A stretch of DNA of 64,000 nucleotides from Corynebacterium singulare (GTDB taxonomy: Bacteria; Actinomycetota; Actinomycetes; Mycobacteriales; Mycobacteriaceae). Under the pieces are notes generated by a model. That model did no database searches. It was not told where the DNA came from and worked only from the letters and a program-made list of their open reading frames with translations. Within the stretch, counting starts at the first letter, position 1. Every line of letters starts with the position of its first letter. The stretch is from NCBI RefSeq assembly GCF_000833575.1, contig NZ_CP010827.1, forward strand, positions 2,582,096 to 2,646,095. Reading direction: 5' to 3'. The translations under genes and the position numbers were made by a program. Positions 36,049 to 45,700 of the stretch are shown here, piece after piece.

Positions 36049-38391
36049 GTGTTTTATTCCTGGGGGCGCTTCTCCTACGCGCACCGCAAAGCCATTCCCT
36101 TAGTTCTCGTCGGCCTTATCCTGGTGCTCTTCTTCGGCTTCGGCACCCGCTTAAGCGACCGGATGAGCCAGGAGGGCTGGGAGGATCCGGGGGCGGCGTC
36201 GACAAGCGCGGCACAGATTGAGCTCGACACCTTCGGCCGTGACAATTCCGGCGACGTCATCCTCCTCTTTGAGGACCCCGATGCCCACGCCGCCGAGGCC
36301 ACCGCCTTCCTGGAGGACCTCAAATCCCAGCACCCAGGGCAGATTGACTCCGTGACCAGCTACTTCGATTCACGTAACCCCAATCTCATCACGCGGGACC
36401 ACTCCAGGGCCTTCGCCGCCATTGGGCTCAAAGGCGACGGTGAGCAGACCCTCAAGGACTTCCGCGCCATCGAGGACTCGCTCCACGCCAGCGACCTGCC
36501 CGTGCAGGTAGCGGGTGCCACTGCCGTGGCTGACGCGCTGGATGAGGGCATGGCCCAGGACATCTCCCGCGCGGAGAAGGCCGCCCTGCCGCTCGTGGGC
36601 CTGCTGCTGCTCGTGGTTTTCGGCTCCGTTGTCGCGGCGTTTATGCCGCTCGTGGTGGGCGGGCTGTCCATCCTCGGATCGCTGGGCATCCTCTCCGTGT
36701 TGGCCGGCTTCCTGCAGGTCAACGTGTTTGCTCAGGCAGTCGTCACGCTGCTGGGACTAGGCCTGGCCATCGACTACGGCCTCTTCATGGTTTCGCGCTT
36801 CCGCGAGGAGCTGGATAAGGGCCGCGACACCAAGGAGGCCGTAGCAATAACCACCGCCACCGCGGGCCAGACCGTGGTCTTCTCCGCCGCCATGGTGGCC
36901 GTGTCCCTATCGGGGCTTTTCCTCTTCCCGCAGGCCTTCCTCAAGTCCGTGGCCTATGGCTCCATTTCCGCGGTGGGCCTGGCCGCGCTGCTTTCCGTTA
37001 TGGTGCTGCCGTCACTGTTCGGCATGCTGGGCCACAACATTGACAAGTGGACCGTGCGCAAGACTTCACGCCGCGGGCGCCGCATCGAGGACACGTGGTG
37101 GTACAAACTACCACGCTGGGCCATGCGCCGCGCGGGGCTGATGACCGCTGCCATCTGCGCCCTGCTCATTGCGCTGACGCTGCCGGTACTGGGCGTGAAA
37201 TTTGGCGGCATCAACGAAACCTACCTGCCGCCGGATAACGACGTGCGCGTGGCCCAGGACCAGTTCAACGAGGACTTCCCCTCCTTCCGCACCGAACCGG
37301 TCAAGCTCGTGGTGAAGAATGCGACGAATGAGCAGCTTGTAGACGTCGTCATGCAAGCCCGCTCCATCCAGGGCCTCACCGAACCGATGGGCCCGAAGAC
37401 CGCGACTGTCGACGGCACCACCGTCCTCGGCGCCGGCATCCAGGACCGCGAGGACTACGGGCGTATCGTCCACGAGCTCGAGAACATCGAGGCTCCCGAG
37501 GGCGTCGAACTTTACGTCGGCGGCACGCCGGCCATGGAGGTCGAGTCCCTCGACGCGCTCTTTGAGACCCTCCCCTGGATGGCCCTCTACGTGGTGTTGG
37601 CCACCTTCCTCCTCATGGCGCTGGTCTTCGGCAGCTTCATCCTGCCGCTCAAGGCCATTATCATGACGTTGCTTTCCCTGGGCGCAACGTTGGGCATCTT
37701 GACGCTCATGTTCGTCGACGGCCTGGGCTCTGGCCTGTTCAACTACACCGCGGGCCCGCTCATGAGCCCGATCCTGGTGCTCATCATCGCCATCGTCTTT
37801 GGCCTGTCCACGGACTACGAGGTCTTCCTGGTCTCCCGCATGGTGGAGGCCCGCCGTAAAGGTGCGTCCACGGACGAGGCCATCGCCGCGGGCACCGCCC
37901 ACACCGGCGGCATCATCACCGCGGCCGCGCTCATCATGATTGTCGTCGCCGGTGCCTTCGGTTTCTCCGACATCGTCATGATGAAATACATCGCCTTCGG
38001 CATGATTTTCGCGCTGCTTATCGACGCCACCATCGTCCGCATGCTCCTCGTCCCCGCCGTCATGCACCTGCTGCGCGAGGACAACTGGTGGGCACCGCGC
38101 TTCCTCACTGGCCTGACCCACCGCCTTGGCGGCGACTCCCCCGAGCCCGCCGCTGCACAAGAGCCTGCTGTGCCGGAGCCTACCGTGGCGGAGCCTACCG
38201 GGGCGGAGCCTGCTGCCGCCGCGAGCCCGGCGCCAACACCTGCAGCCAGCCAGGCGCCGGCTGAGGAGGGGGCGTCGCCAAGCAGCGCGAACGATGCGGC
38301 CGTGCGAGGTGACCGCAGCGCCGACACGGACGAGGAACTCATCCCCTTCACCGAACTGATGCGGCGCCTGAACTCCACGGATAAACGATGA
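36049..38391 (+). CDS. mmpL3: MmpL3-type trehalose monomycolate exporter
   Basis: A 780-residue RND-family transporter with 12 helices. Two repeats each hold an extracytoplasmic domain (about 45-165 and 390-500). The proton-relay Asp-Tyr pairs are visible in GLGLAIDYGLFMVSRF (helix 4) and VFGLSTDYEVFLVSRM (helix 10), as in M. tuberculosis MmpL3 (Rv0206c) and C. glutamicum CmpL1. It flips trehalose monomycolate to the periplasm. The C-terminal ~90 residues are a low-complexity Ala/Pro/Glu cytoplasmic tail. GTG start with GGAG six bases upstream. The stop overlaps the next gene's ATG (ATGA). Confidence 0.92.
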   Translation: MFYSWGRFSYAHRKAIPLVLVGLILVLFFGFGTRLSDRMSQEGWEDPGAASTSAAQIELDTFGRDNSGDVILLFEDPDAHAAEATAFLEDLKSQHPGQIDSVTSYFDSRNPNLITRDHSRAFAAIGLKGDGEQTLKDFRAIEDSLHASDLPVQVAGATAVADALDEGMAQDISRAEKAALPLVGLLLLVVFGSVVAAFMPLVVGGLSILGSLGILSVLAGFLQVNVFAQAVVTLLGLGLAIDYGLFMVSRFREELDKGRDTKEAVAITTATAGQTVVFSAAMVAVSLSGLFLFPQAFLKSVAYGSISAVGLAALLSVMVLPSLFGMLGHNIDKWTVRKTSRRGRRIEDTWWYKLPRWAMRRAGLMTAAICALLIALTLPVLGVKFGGINETYLPPDNDVRVAQDQFNEDFPSFRTEPVKLVVKNATNEQLVDVVMQARSIQGLTEPMGPKTATVDGTTVLGAGIQDREDYGRIVHELENIEAPEGVELYVGGTPAMEVESLDALFETLPWMALYVVLATFLLMALVFGSFILPLKAIIMTLLSLGATLGILTLMFVDGLGSGLFNYTAGPLMSPILVLIIAIVFGLSTDYEVFLVSRMVEARRKGASTDEAIAAGTAHTGGIITAAALIMIVVAGAFGFSDIVMMKYIAFGMIFALLIDATIVRMLLVPAVMHLLREDNWWAPRFLTGLTHRLGGDSPEPAAAQEPAVPEPTVAEPTGAEPAAAASPAPTPAASQAPAEEGASPSSANDAAVRGDRSADTDEELIPFTELMRRLNSTDKR

Positions 38392-39398
38392 ACAAGAAGT
38401 GGATCACCTGGATAATCTCCCTGGTTATCCTGGCCGCGCTGGCGTGGTTCTTCCGCGACCAGCTCGACTTCATCACCGAAGGTCTGCGCCGCCTGCGCCA
38501 CGCCGAACCTTTCCCCGTGGTGCTCGTCGTGGTCTTTGCGCTGCTCTCCATCGCCGGCATGGCCGAGGTGATGAAGCGTCTCATTGGCGCCGGCGGCGTC
38601 AACGTTCCGCTGCGCGAGACCTACGCCATCACCCTGGCCTCCAACGCATGGTCCACGACCCTTCCGGCGGGCCCGGCGTTCTCCGCAGTGCTGACCTTCC
38701 AGGTGCAGCGCCGCTGGGGCGCGTCGGTGGCGCTGTGCAGTTACTTCCTGTTCTTGTCCTCGGTCATTAGCTCAATGTTCCTCGCGCTCATCGGACTCGG
38801 CGGGGTGTTTTTCCTCAACGCGGATATGGCTCTAGGTTCGCTGATTACCACCATCGTTCTCATGCTTGCCGCGCTTGGCGGAATTTTTTGGCTGACCTCC
38901 CACCCGGTGACCCTCGAGCGCTGGCTGCGCAAGCTTCACCCGGGGGCTACCCGGGATCGAGTCATCCAGGAAGTCCGCAACTTGGGCGAGGTCCACCTCT
39001 CGCGCGGCCCCTTTGCCGTGGTTGCCGGGGCGTCGCTGGTGCACCGTTTGGCAGATATGGCCGCATTGTGGGCGTCGGTGTGGGCGGTGACCGGGGAGAT
39101 CCCGTGGCTGCGTGCTGGTGCGGACGACACCACAATTGCCGGTGTTGCCCTGGCTTTCCTCGCCGCAAAACTGGCCGGCTCCGCACAGGTCACGCCAGGC
39201 GGTTTGGGCACGGTTGAGGCCGCACTTATTGCTCCGCTGGTTGCGACGGGTCTGACCGTGGTGCATGCCACCTCCGCGGCCATCATCTACCGGCTTATTT
39301 CCTTTGCGCTCATCACTATCATTGGATGGGTCATCTACTTCGCCCACTACGCCCGCGATGGCTTCTCCTACGCGGCGCTGAACCAGAAGGAATCCTAA
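38388..39398 (+). CDS. Flippase-like (LPG synthase TM / UPF0104) membrane protein
   Basis: A 336-residue protein of about eight helices resembling the transmembrane domain of lysyl-phosphatidylglycerol synthase (TWSTTLPAGPAFSAV-like loop and AQVTPGGLGTVEAAL near residue 265). There is no aminoacyl transferase domain, so a lipid-flipping or accessory role is likelier than lipid lysylation. It overlaps mmpL3 by four bases and is surely co-translated with it. A transmembrane protein also follows mmpL3 in M. tuberculosis. Confidence 0.8.
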   Translation: MNKKWITWIISLVILAALAWFFRDQLDFITEGLRRLRHAEPFPVVLVVVFALLSIAGMAEVMKRLIGAGGVNVPLRETYAITLASNAWSTTLPAGPAFSAVLTFQVQRRWGASVALCSYFLFLSSVISSMFLALIGLGGVFFLNADMALGSLITTIVLMLAALGGIFWLTSHPVTLERWLRKLHPGATRDRVIQEVRNLGEVHLSRGPFAVVAGASLVHRLADMAALWASVWAVTGEIPWLRAGADDTTIAGVALAFLAAKLAGSAQVTPGGLGTVEAALIAPLVATGLTVVHATSAAIIYRLISFALITIIGWVIYFAHYARDGFSYAALNQKES

Positions 39399-39746
39399 AT
39401 GCGCGTTGCCCCGCTTATCGACGTCCTCGCCCTCGCCCTCTTCGCCATCCTCGCCCGCCTGGCGCATGGCGGTTTGAGCTTGAGCACATGGTTCGATGCC
39501 TTCTGGCCGTGGACTGCGGGAGCGATTGTGGGCTGGCTTATCATCATGGCCACGAAGCTTGGCGGCCTGTGGAAGCAGGGAGCCGTGGTGTGGGTGAGCG
39601 CCATCCTTGGCGGCATGGCCCTGTGGGTGCTGGTCAATGGCCGCCTGCCGCACTGGTCCTTCCTCATCGTGGCCACGGTCATGTCCGCGCTGCTGCTCTT
39701 TGGCTGGCGCGCCATCGCTACTGTTACCTCCCGCTCCCGCGCTTAG
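39399..39746 (+). CDS. DUF3054 family small membrane protein
   Basis: A 115-residue protein made of four hydrophobic helices with short loops, matching DUF3054. No function is known. Its ATG follows the flippase stop directly with no spacer, so it belongs to the mmpL3 operon. The 180 bases after it hold no gene or clear terminator. Confidence 0.78.
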   Translation: MRVAPLIDVLALALFAILARLAHGGLSLSTWFDAFWPWTAGAIVGWLIIMATKLGGLWKQGAVVWVSAILGGMALWVLVNGRLPHWSFLIVATVMSALLLFGWRAIATVTSRSRA

Positions 39747-39926
39747 TATCCGGCTTCGCCATTTCCTCTAGCCTGTTTTCTTCCCTTCACAAGACGCGCT
39801 CACGTGTTAGGGAGGCACCCGCCAGCCAGGCTTGCCACGCTTACAACCAACCATAGTCACCCCCTTTGAGCTGGGAGTTTGCCGTTCCAGTTGCGGGGTA
39901 GGTGGAGGGGGTTTAGTGTGTGAGCC

Positions 39927-40940
39927 ATGAAGTTGGGGGACTTACTCGGGGTACTCGCTCGCGGCATGCACGTCGTTTCCTTGTGCGCGGGCCACACGCT
40001 CGATGAAATGATCGCACTCGGCGCCACTCCGCGCGTAGCGCGGCAGTTGGATGCGTTGCACCGCGTGTATTTTGGGCAGACCGCGTTCACCGCTAAGCAG
40101 CGTCGCGCGCGGAACACCAACCACGCACTGGATACGCTGCTCACCATCGAAAGACATGTTGCGCGGGTGAAGGATTCCCGTAAAGCCTGGGACCTCCGAG
40201 TGGAGTTGTGTGAGACGCCGGTGGGTGAGATTGCTGCTGTGGCACGACGCCGGCTGGCGGAACTTAAGCCCCAGCCCTCCCCGGGCGTGCGCGTGCGCCG
40301 CAGCGCGACTGGTATGCACAGCATCACCATTACAGACCGCCCGCGAGCGATCGCGGACATGGTCGGCACACTCCGAGCGACCAACGATGACCTGCTCAAA
40401 GCCGCACACGACGTCTTCGCGGGTTCCGGTGCACCGAGGCCGGCGCTGCATGCACATGTCATTGTGCGCCTCGACGAGCTTGACACGATTGTGCGCGGCG
40501 AGGGCGATGACATCATCCTGCAGGCTACCGACGGCGGCACCATGACCGGCGCGGAATTTCTCCGCACGCAGTTTGCCGATCGAGGCTTTGTCTCGCTCTT
40601 CCACCCGGTCGAGGGGCCGGTGAATCTGTATTACGGGAGCCGTTTTGCCAACGAGAAGCAGCGGCTGTTACTCAGCGCAGAGCACCCGACGTGTGCCTGG
40701 CTCGGCTGTACACGACCAGCTGCGGAGTGCCAGATGCACCACATTCAACGCTGGCAGGATGGCGGGCCTACCAACGTGGCCAATCTGGTTCCTTTATGCC
40801 AGTACCACAACGCCATTAATGATGACGACCCCACTCGCCCTACCGGCCGGGGTCGAGTCGACCGCATCAACGGCAGAGTCCATTGGTTGCCGCCCGGTGG
40901 CGGTCCTCCAGTTCCCAGCCCCAGTCCTGCCTGGCGCTAA
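39927..40940 (+). CDS. DUF222 + HNH endonuclease domain protein (second copy)
   Basis: A 337-residue paralogue of the gene at 4700-5947. It has the DUF222 region (FGQTAFTAKQRRARN, KAWDLRVELCETP) and the C-terminal HNH motif CAWLGC, MHHIQRWQDGG, N and LCQYHNAI. The Pro-rich tail is short. It is a member of the 13E12-like dispersed family, and stands between the two envelope blocks. Confidence 0.87.
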   Translation: MKLGDLLGVLARGMHVVSLCAGHTLDEMIALGATPRVARQLDALHRVYFGQTAFTAKQRRARNTNHALDTLLTIERHVARVKDSRKAWDLRVELCETPVGEIAAVARRRLAELKPQPSPGVRVRRSATGMHSITITDRPRAIADMVGTLRATNDDLLKAAHDVFAGSGAPRPALHAHVIVRLDELDTIVRGEGDDIILQATDGGTMTGAEFLRTQFADRGFVSLFHPVEGPVNLYYGSRFANEKQRLLLSAEHPTCAWLGCTRPAAECQMHHIQRWQDGGPTNVANLVPLCQYHNAINDDDPTRPTGRGRVDRINGRVHWLPPGGGPPVPSPSPAWR

Positions 40941-40950
40941 AACACTGATC

Positions 40951-40976
40951 GAAAAAGCCCCTCCAAAGGAGGGGCT
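40951..40976 (-). terminator. Strong terminator of the 35-residue gene
   Basis: Nine-base arms AGCCCCTCC (40956-40964) and GGAGGGGCT (40968-40976) with an AAA loop. Read on the minus strand the stem is followed by TTTTTC. It lies 18 bases after the stop of the small gene at 40995-41102. On the plus strand the stem has no T-run, so it mainly serves the small gene. Confidence 0.88.
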
Positions 40977-40994
40977 ACAGGCGCTGGTCTGCGA

Positions 40995-41102
40995 CTACTT
41001 CGAGCTCAGAGAGGAACCGGAGACCGAGACACCGGCGCGGTTGAGCAGCATGATGACGAGGTTGATGATGTCGCCACCGAGGTCAATAACGCTAGAGAGC
41101 AT
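40995..41102 (-). CDS. Small 35-residue hydrophobic, Ser-rich peptide (porin-like?)
   Basis: A short reading frame missed by usual length cut-offs. It begins MLSSVIDLGGDIINLVI, continues through MLLNRAG and ends in a Ser-rich SVSGSSLSSK. AAAGGAG lies seven bases before the ATG, a textbook ribosome binding site. A strong terminator follows, and another terminator separates it from accD3 upstream. There is no signal peptide. Corynebacterial PorA and PorH are also tiny, lack signal peptides and carry mycolate on serine; similarity here is in size and character only, not in sequence I can align. A toxin-like or phenol-soluble-modulin-like peptide is an alternative. A TAGAC-ATAAA-GTCTA repeat at 41127-41141 marks its promoter or leader. 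Confidence 0.7.
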   Translation of the reverse strand: MLSSVIDLGGDIINLVIMLLNRAGVSVSGSSLSSK

Positions 41103-41178
41103 GATAATTCTCCTTTATTCGATTACCTAGACTTTATGTCTATCGTGCGAGGATGCCCTCGACGTTACGCCCCTGCAA

Positions 41179-41198
41179 GAAAACCGGCATACAGCCGG
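41179..41198 (-). terminator. Terminator after accD3
   Basis: CCGGC (41184-41188) pairs with GCCGG (41194-41198), and on the minus strand the stem is followed by TTTTCTT. It lies about 15 bases after the accD3 stop and closes the pks13-accD3 transcript. Confidence 0.75.
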
Positions 41199-41213
41199 GG
41201 AGCACAACCGGCG

Positions 41214-42761
41214 CTAGAGCGGGGAGATGGTGTGCTTCTTCGGCAGGTCCTTCTCCTGCTTATCAGCAAGCTGGCGCAGCGCGCGGCGCAGGGCTAGGCG
41301 CGACTCGGAGGGCTTAATCATGCCATCGAGGTAGCCGCGCTCCGCGGCGACATAGGGCGCGGTCATGGTCTCATCGTAGAAATCCATGAACATCTTCTTC
41401 GTCATGGCGCGCTGCTCCGGGGTTTCGGCGGCCTCGAGCTGCTTGCCGGCAATCATGACCACGGCTGCGGCCGAGCCCATGACGGCAATCTGGGCCGTCG
41501 GCCACGCCAGGTTGATGTCACCGGTCAGGTTCTTCGAGCCCATCACGGCGTAAGCACCGCCATAGGCCTTGCGCACGATGAGCGATACCTTCGGCACGGT
41601 GGCCTCCACCACGGCGAACGCAAACTTCGCGCCACGGTGAATCAGACCAGCCTTCTCCTGGTCCACGCCTGGCAGGTAGCCCGGCGTATCCACTACGAAG
41701 ACCAGCGGGATGTTGTAGGCATCGCAAATACGGATAAAACGCCCACCTTTATCGGCGGCGTCCGCGTCAATGCAGCCCGCCGAATGCATCGGGTTGTTCG
41801 CCACAAAGCCCACGGCCTTGCCGTCGATGCGGCCGAAGGCGGTGATGACGTTGGGCGCGTAGTTTTCTTGGATTTCGATGAGCTCGTCATCGTCGCCAAG
41901 CTGCGTGAGCAAATCCATCATGTCATAGCCGGCGTTCGTGTCATCCGGCATGAAGGAATCCAGCTCGGTGTCCTGGGCCACCTCCTCATCAGAGGGCGCG
42001 TCAAAGACAGGCGCCTCATCGAAGCAGGTCAGCGGCAGGTGGTCCAGCAAGTCACGAACCAGGTCGAAGGCATCATCCTCCGAGGGCACCACGACGGACA
42101 CGTTGCCGTTGAGCTCCTGCTGACGCGCGGAACCGAGATCGTGCGAGGAAATCTCCTCACCCGTGACCTCTTTAATCACGTTCGGTCCCGTCACGTACAT
42201 CTCCGCCTCACCGTCGACGGCGATGATGAAGTCCGTGGTCACCGGCGCATACACCGCACCACCGGCGGACTTGCCCATCATGATGGAAATCTGCGGGCTG
42301 CGGCCACTAAGCGGGAGCTGGCGGCGGGCAATCTCGGAATACATGGCCAGGGACGTCACCGCATCCTGGATGCGCGCACCACCGGAATCCTGGATACCGA
42401 TGACCGGGCAGCCTATCTTGATAGCCAAATCCATGATGTCGGTGACCTTCTTACCAAAGGTCACGCCCACGGAACCGCCGTAGACGGTCTTGTCGTGCGC
42501 ATAGATGCACACCGGGCGGCCGTTGATGCGGCCGTGGCCGGTGACCACGCCATCGGAGTAAATCGCGTCCGGGTCGCCGGGGGTTTTGCCTAGGGCACCG
42601 GTTTCGACGAACGAGCCTTCGTCGAGAAGCGCGGCGATGCGTTGGCGCGGCGTCGAGCGGCCGGCCTCGTCGCGGCGGGCACGGGAGCGTTCACTACCGG
42701 GGTCCTGGGCGCGCTCGAGGCGCTCGCGCAGGTCCGCTAGCTTGTCGGCGGTGCTAGTCAC
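41214..42761 (-). CDS. accD3: Acyl-CoA carboxylase beta subunit for mycolate synthesis
   Basis: A 515-residue carboxyltransferase. With an AccA biotin subunit it makes the carboxylated fatty acyl-CoA that Pks13 condenses. Visible are IGIQDSGGARIQDAV (N-half oxyanion glycines), the MMGKSAGGAVYAP segment, and the C-half VDTPGYLPGVDQEKAGLIHRGAK and RKAYGGAYAVMGSK. GTG start at 42761, sharing four bases with the pks13 stop (GTGA); a longer upstream frame exists but has no family sequence. It is AccD3 in C. glutamicum and AccD4 (Rv3799c) in M. tuberculosis. Confidence 0.9.
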   Translation of the reverse strand: MTSTADKLADLRERLERAQDPGSERSRARRDEAGRSTPRQRIAALLDEGSFVETGALGKTPGDPDAIYSDGVVTGHGRINGRPVCIYAHDKTVYGGSVGVTFGKKVTDIMDLAIKIGCPVIGIQDSGGARIQDAVTSLAMYSEIARRQLPLSGRSPQISIMMGKSAGGAVYAPVTTDFIIAVDGEAEMYVTGPNVIKEVTGEEISSHDLGSARQQELNGNVSVVVPSEDDAFDLVRDLLDHLPLTCFDEAPVFDAPSDEEVAQDTELDSFMPDDTNAGYDMMDLLTQLGDDDELIEIQENYAPNVITAFGRIDGKAVGFVANNPMHSAGCIDADAADKGGRFIRICDAYNIPLVFVVDTPGYLPGVDQEKAGLIHRGAKFAFAVVEATVPKVSLIVRKAYGGAYAVMGSKNLTGDINLAWPTAQIAVMGSAAAVVMIAGKQLEAAETPEQRAMTKKMFMDFYDETMTAPYVAAERGYLDGMIKPSESRLALRRALRQLADKQEKDLPKKHTISPL

Positions 42762-45700
42762 TTGCGAATCTTCTCCTCGATCCAATCCTCCATGTGCTTG
42801 CCCACGATACCGATTGCCGGCTCGTCGGGAACCGCCAGGTGGTCGCCGGGCAGCTGCACAATCTCCAGATTCTTCACGATAACGCCCCAGCCGCCGTCCG
42901 GGTTAATCTCCGCGTACGCTGGCTCGAGCTCGATGGCGCCGTCATGCATGCGCTCGGAGCGGAACAACAGCACCGGCACGCTTACCGACGCCCACCTTCC
43001 CATATCCAGCGACCCCAAAATCTGGTTGTCCACGAAGGACGCACGCTGGTGCTCGAGTACGCCGGCGGACAGGCCGTGCTCGGAGGCGTCGGTAGAGGTG
43101 AGGAACTCGGCGAGCATGGCCATAAGCGCATCTTCGCCGACGGTTTCCAGCATCTCGTAGGGCGGGTCGAAGTCGAGGCCGTAGGTCTTCTTGGCAAAGG
43201 CCGCGTAGCGGCCCCAGCGGGCCTTGGTTTCCTCGAGGGTGTCCGGCGCTGGGTGGGCGGGCTGGGTGGTATCCAGCAGCGCGATGAAGGCGACCTCGGC
43301 GGAGTCCTCGCCGCGGGCGGCGCGCTCCTGCAGCTGGTAGGCCACCTCGTAGGCCAGCGCGCCGCCAAAGGACCAGCCGCCGAGCACGACCTTGCGGCCG
43401 CGCGCGTAGTGCAGGATGTCCTCGATGTAGGCGGCGGCGCGGTCCTCCAGGCTGCCTTCAAGGCGCTCGACGCCGTACACGGCGACGTCGGCAGGCAGGC
43501 GGCGGGTCAGCGGCTGGTAGACCACCGTCGTGCCGCCGGCCGGGTGGAACATGAAGACGGCGGGGCCGTCGGCCTCGCGCAGGACGCGGATGTTGCCTTC
43601 GACCTCGGTTTCCAGGCCCTCGCGGACCAGGTCTGCGAGGTTTTCCAAGGCGTCGGCCTCGTGGACTTGCTGTGCGGTGACCTCGATGCCGGCGCGCTCC
43701 GTGAGGCGCTCAGCAATCTGGGCGGCCACCTCGTCGCTCACCTCCGGCAGCGCAGAGGTCACGCCGGCCGCGGCCTTACCCGTGAAGGTGGCCCAGGTGC
43801 CAAACACCATGCGCTCGGAAGCATCGCGCGGGGCCACGCCCACGCCCTCAGCCTCGCCGTCGCGCTCACCGTCGTTCTGCGCTCCATCCGCGCCGCGGTT
43901 GTCACCGCGCAGCTCATCCGCGCCGCCCTTCGCGCTCACGGTGGCGGCTTTTCCGGCGGAGTCGTCGCTCTCGGTGAGCGCGAAGGGTGCGGTGGCCTGG
44001 GCCGGGGTCGCGTCGGCCGGGGTGGTGGCGTCAGAGGCATCAGCAGCAGGCGCGGCAGGGGTCTGCTCGGCGACGGCGTCCTCGACCATGGTGATGACGT
44101 CGGCGAGGGAGGCGTCGCGAAGCGCCTGCACCTGCAGCGGCGGGATCTGGAAGTCATTCTCCACGCGGTTCTTGATGCGCATGCCCATCAGCGAATCCAG
44201 TCCCAGGTCAATGAGCGGCAGCTCGCGCGGCAGGTCAGAGACGTCATAGCCCATGGACTCCGAGACAATGAGGGACAGGCGCTCCTCCACCGTTTCCTTC
44301 GCAGGGTCCCAGCGCACGGCGTCGACGCCCACCTCAGGATCAGCGAACTGCGGCGCGGTCACGGCCTGTGCCAGAGTCGGCTCCGGAGTGACAGCGGGCG
44401 CTGGAAGGTTGAGGGTCGAGGCAAAGCCTTCCGCAATGAGCTTGGTCGACGCACCGTCGACAAAGTGCACCGCTACCGATAGGCCGCCCAAGGTACGGCG
44501 CACGATGGTGGTGACCTCACCCTTCGCGGGAAGATCGAGGTGCTCCTCGCTGGCGGCAATCTGCGCACCCGGGGTCACGGCCTCGGCGGCGGCTTCCAGC
44601 AGCGCGAGTGCACTCGGTGCCTGGTCCGCATTCGTGGAGAAGGCCACGGCCCCTTCCGGCAGGGTGACGCGCGCACCAGGCAGGCCGGACACACCGGAGG
44701 ACGGGCGGGCGTTGGTCCAGAAGCGCTGGCGGCGGAAGCGGGTGGAGGGGGCGTCGACAAGCGCGCCCGAACCGAAGACCTTCGTGTACTCCACCGGAGC
44801 ACCCGAGGCATAGAGCTTGGACAGCAAATCCAGCAGGGACTCGGTGGGATCGACCTTGCGCTTGAGACTGTAAAGCAGCTGCGCATCCGCCTTGCCCGCG
44901 GCAAAAGCGGTGGACATGAGGCCCATGAGTGCAATCGGATTCGGGGAGATCTCCACAATCTGCGTGTGGCCCGCATCAAAGGCCGACTCGGTCGCATCCT
45001 GCAGGTAGACGGAGTGGCGCGTCATGCGGATCCAGTAGTCCGCATCGTGCACGACGGTCCCTGGGCGGTAAGCCTTGCCGCGGTCCACGGAGGAAAACAG
45101 CGTGGTGTGCAGCGGTCGGGCCTCAATGCCGGCGATTTCGGCATAGAGCTCACCCAGCAGCGGGTCCACGGCGGAAGTGTGGCCGGCGGCCTTGACGTTG
45201 AGGGCGCGGGCGAACTTGCCTTCACCTTCGAGTTTTTCCACCAGGGCGAGGACTTCCTCGCGCGGGCCGCCCACGGTGGTCATACCGGGGCCGGTGTAGA
45301 CGGCGGGCTCGATATGTCCAGGTAGGGCGTCGATCTCCTCGGCGGAGAGTTCGACGACGGCCATGGCGCCCTGTTGGTCGTCGGCAAGCGAGGCCTCGCC
45401 CTCGCCCATGAGGCGCGCGCGGTGGCAGGCAATGAGCATGGCATCCTCGGCGGTGATGCCGCCGGAGGCGTAGGCCGCACCGATTTCACCCATGGACATG
45501 CCGATGACACCAGCCGGGCGGACGCCGAACGCGGCGAGCAGGTCCGTCAGCGCAATCTGGATGGCGGTAATCGCCACCTGCGCGGTCTCGGTGTTGTAGG
45601 TCTGGGAATCATCGTGGACCAGTTCCAGGATGGACCAGCCGGACTCATAGGCCACGATGGCGTCGAGCTCCTCCAGGCGCTGTTTAAACAGCGGGGAGAT

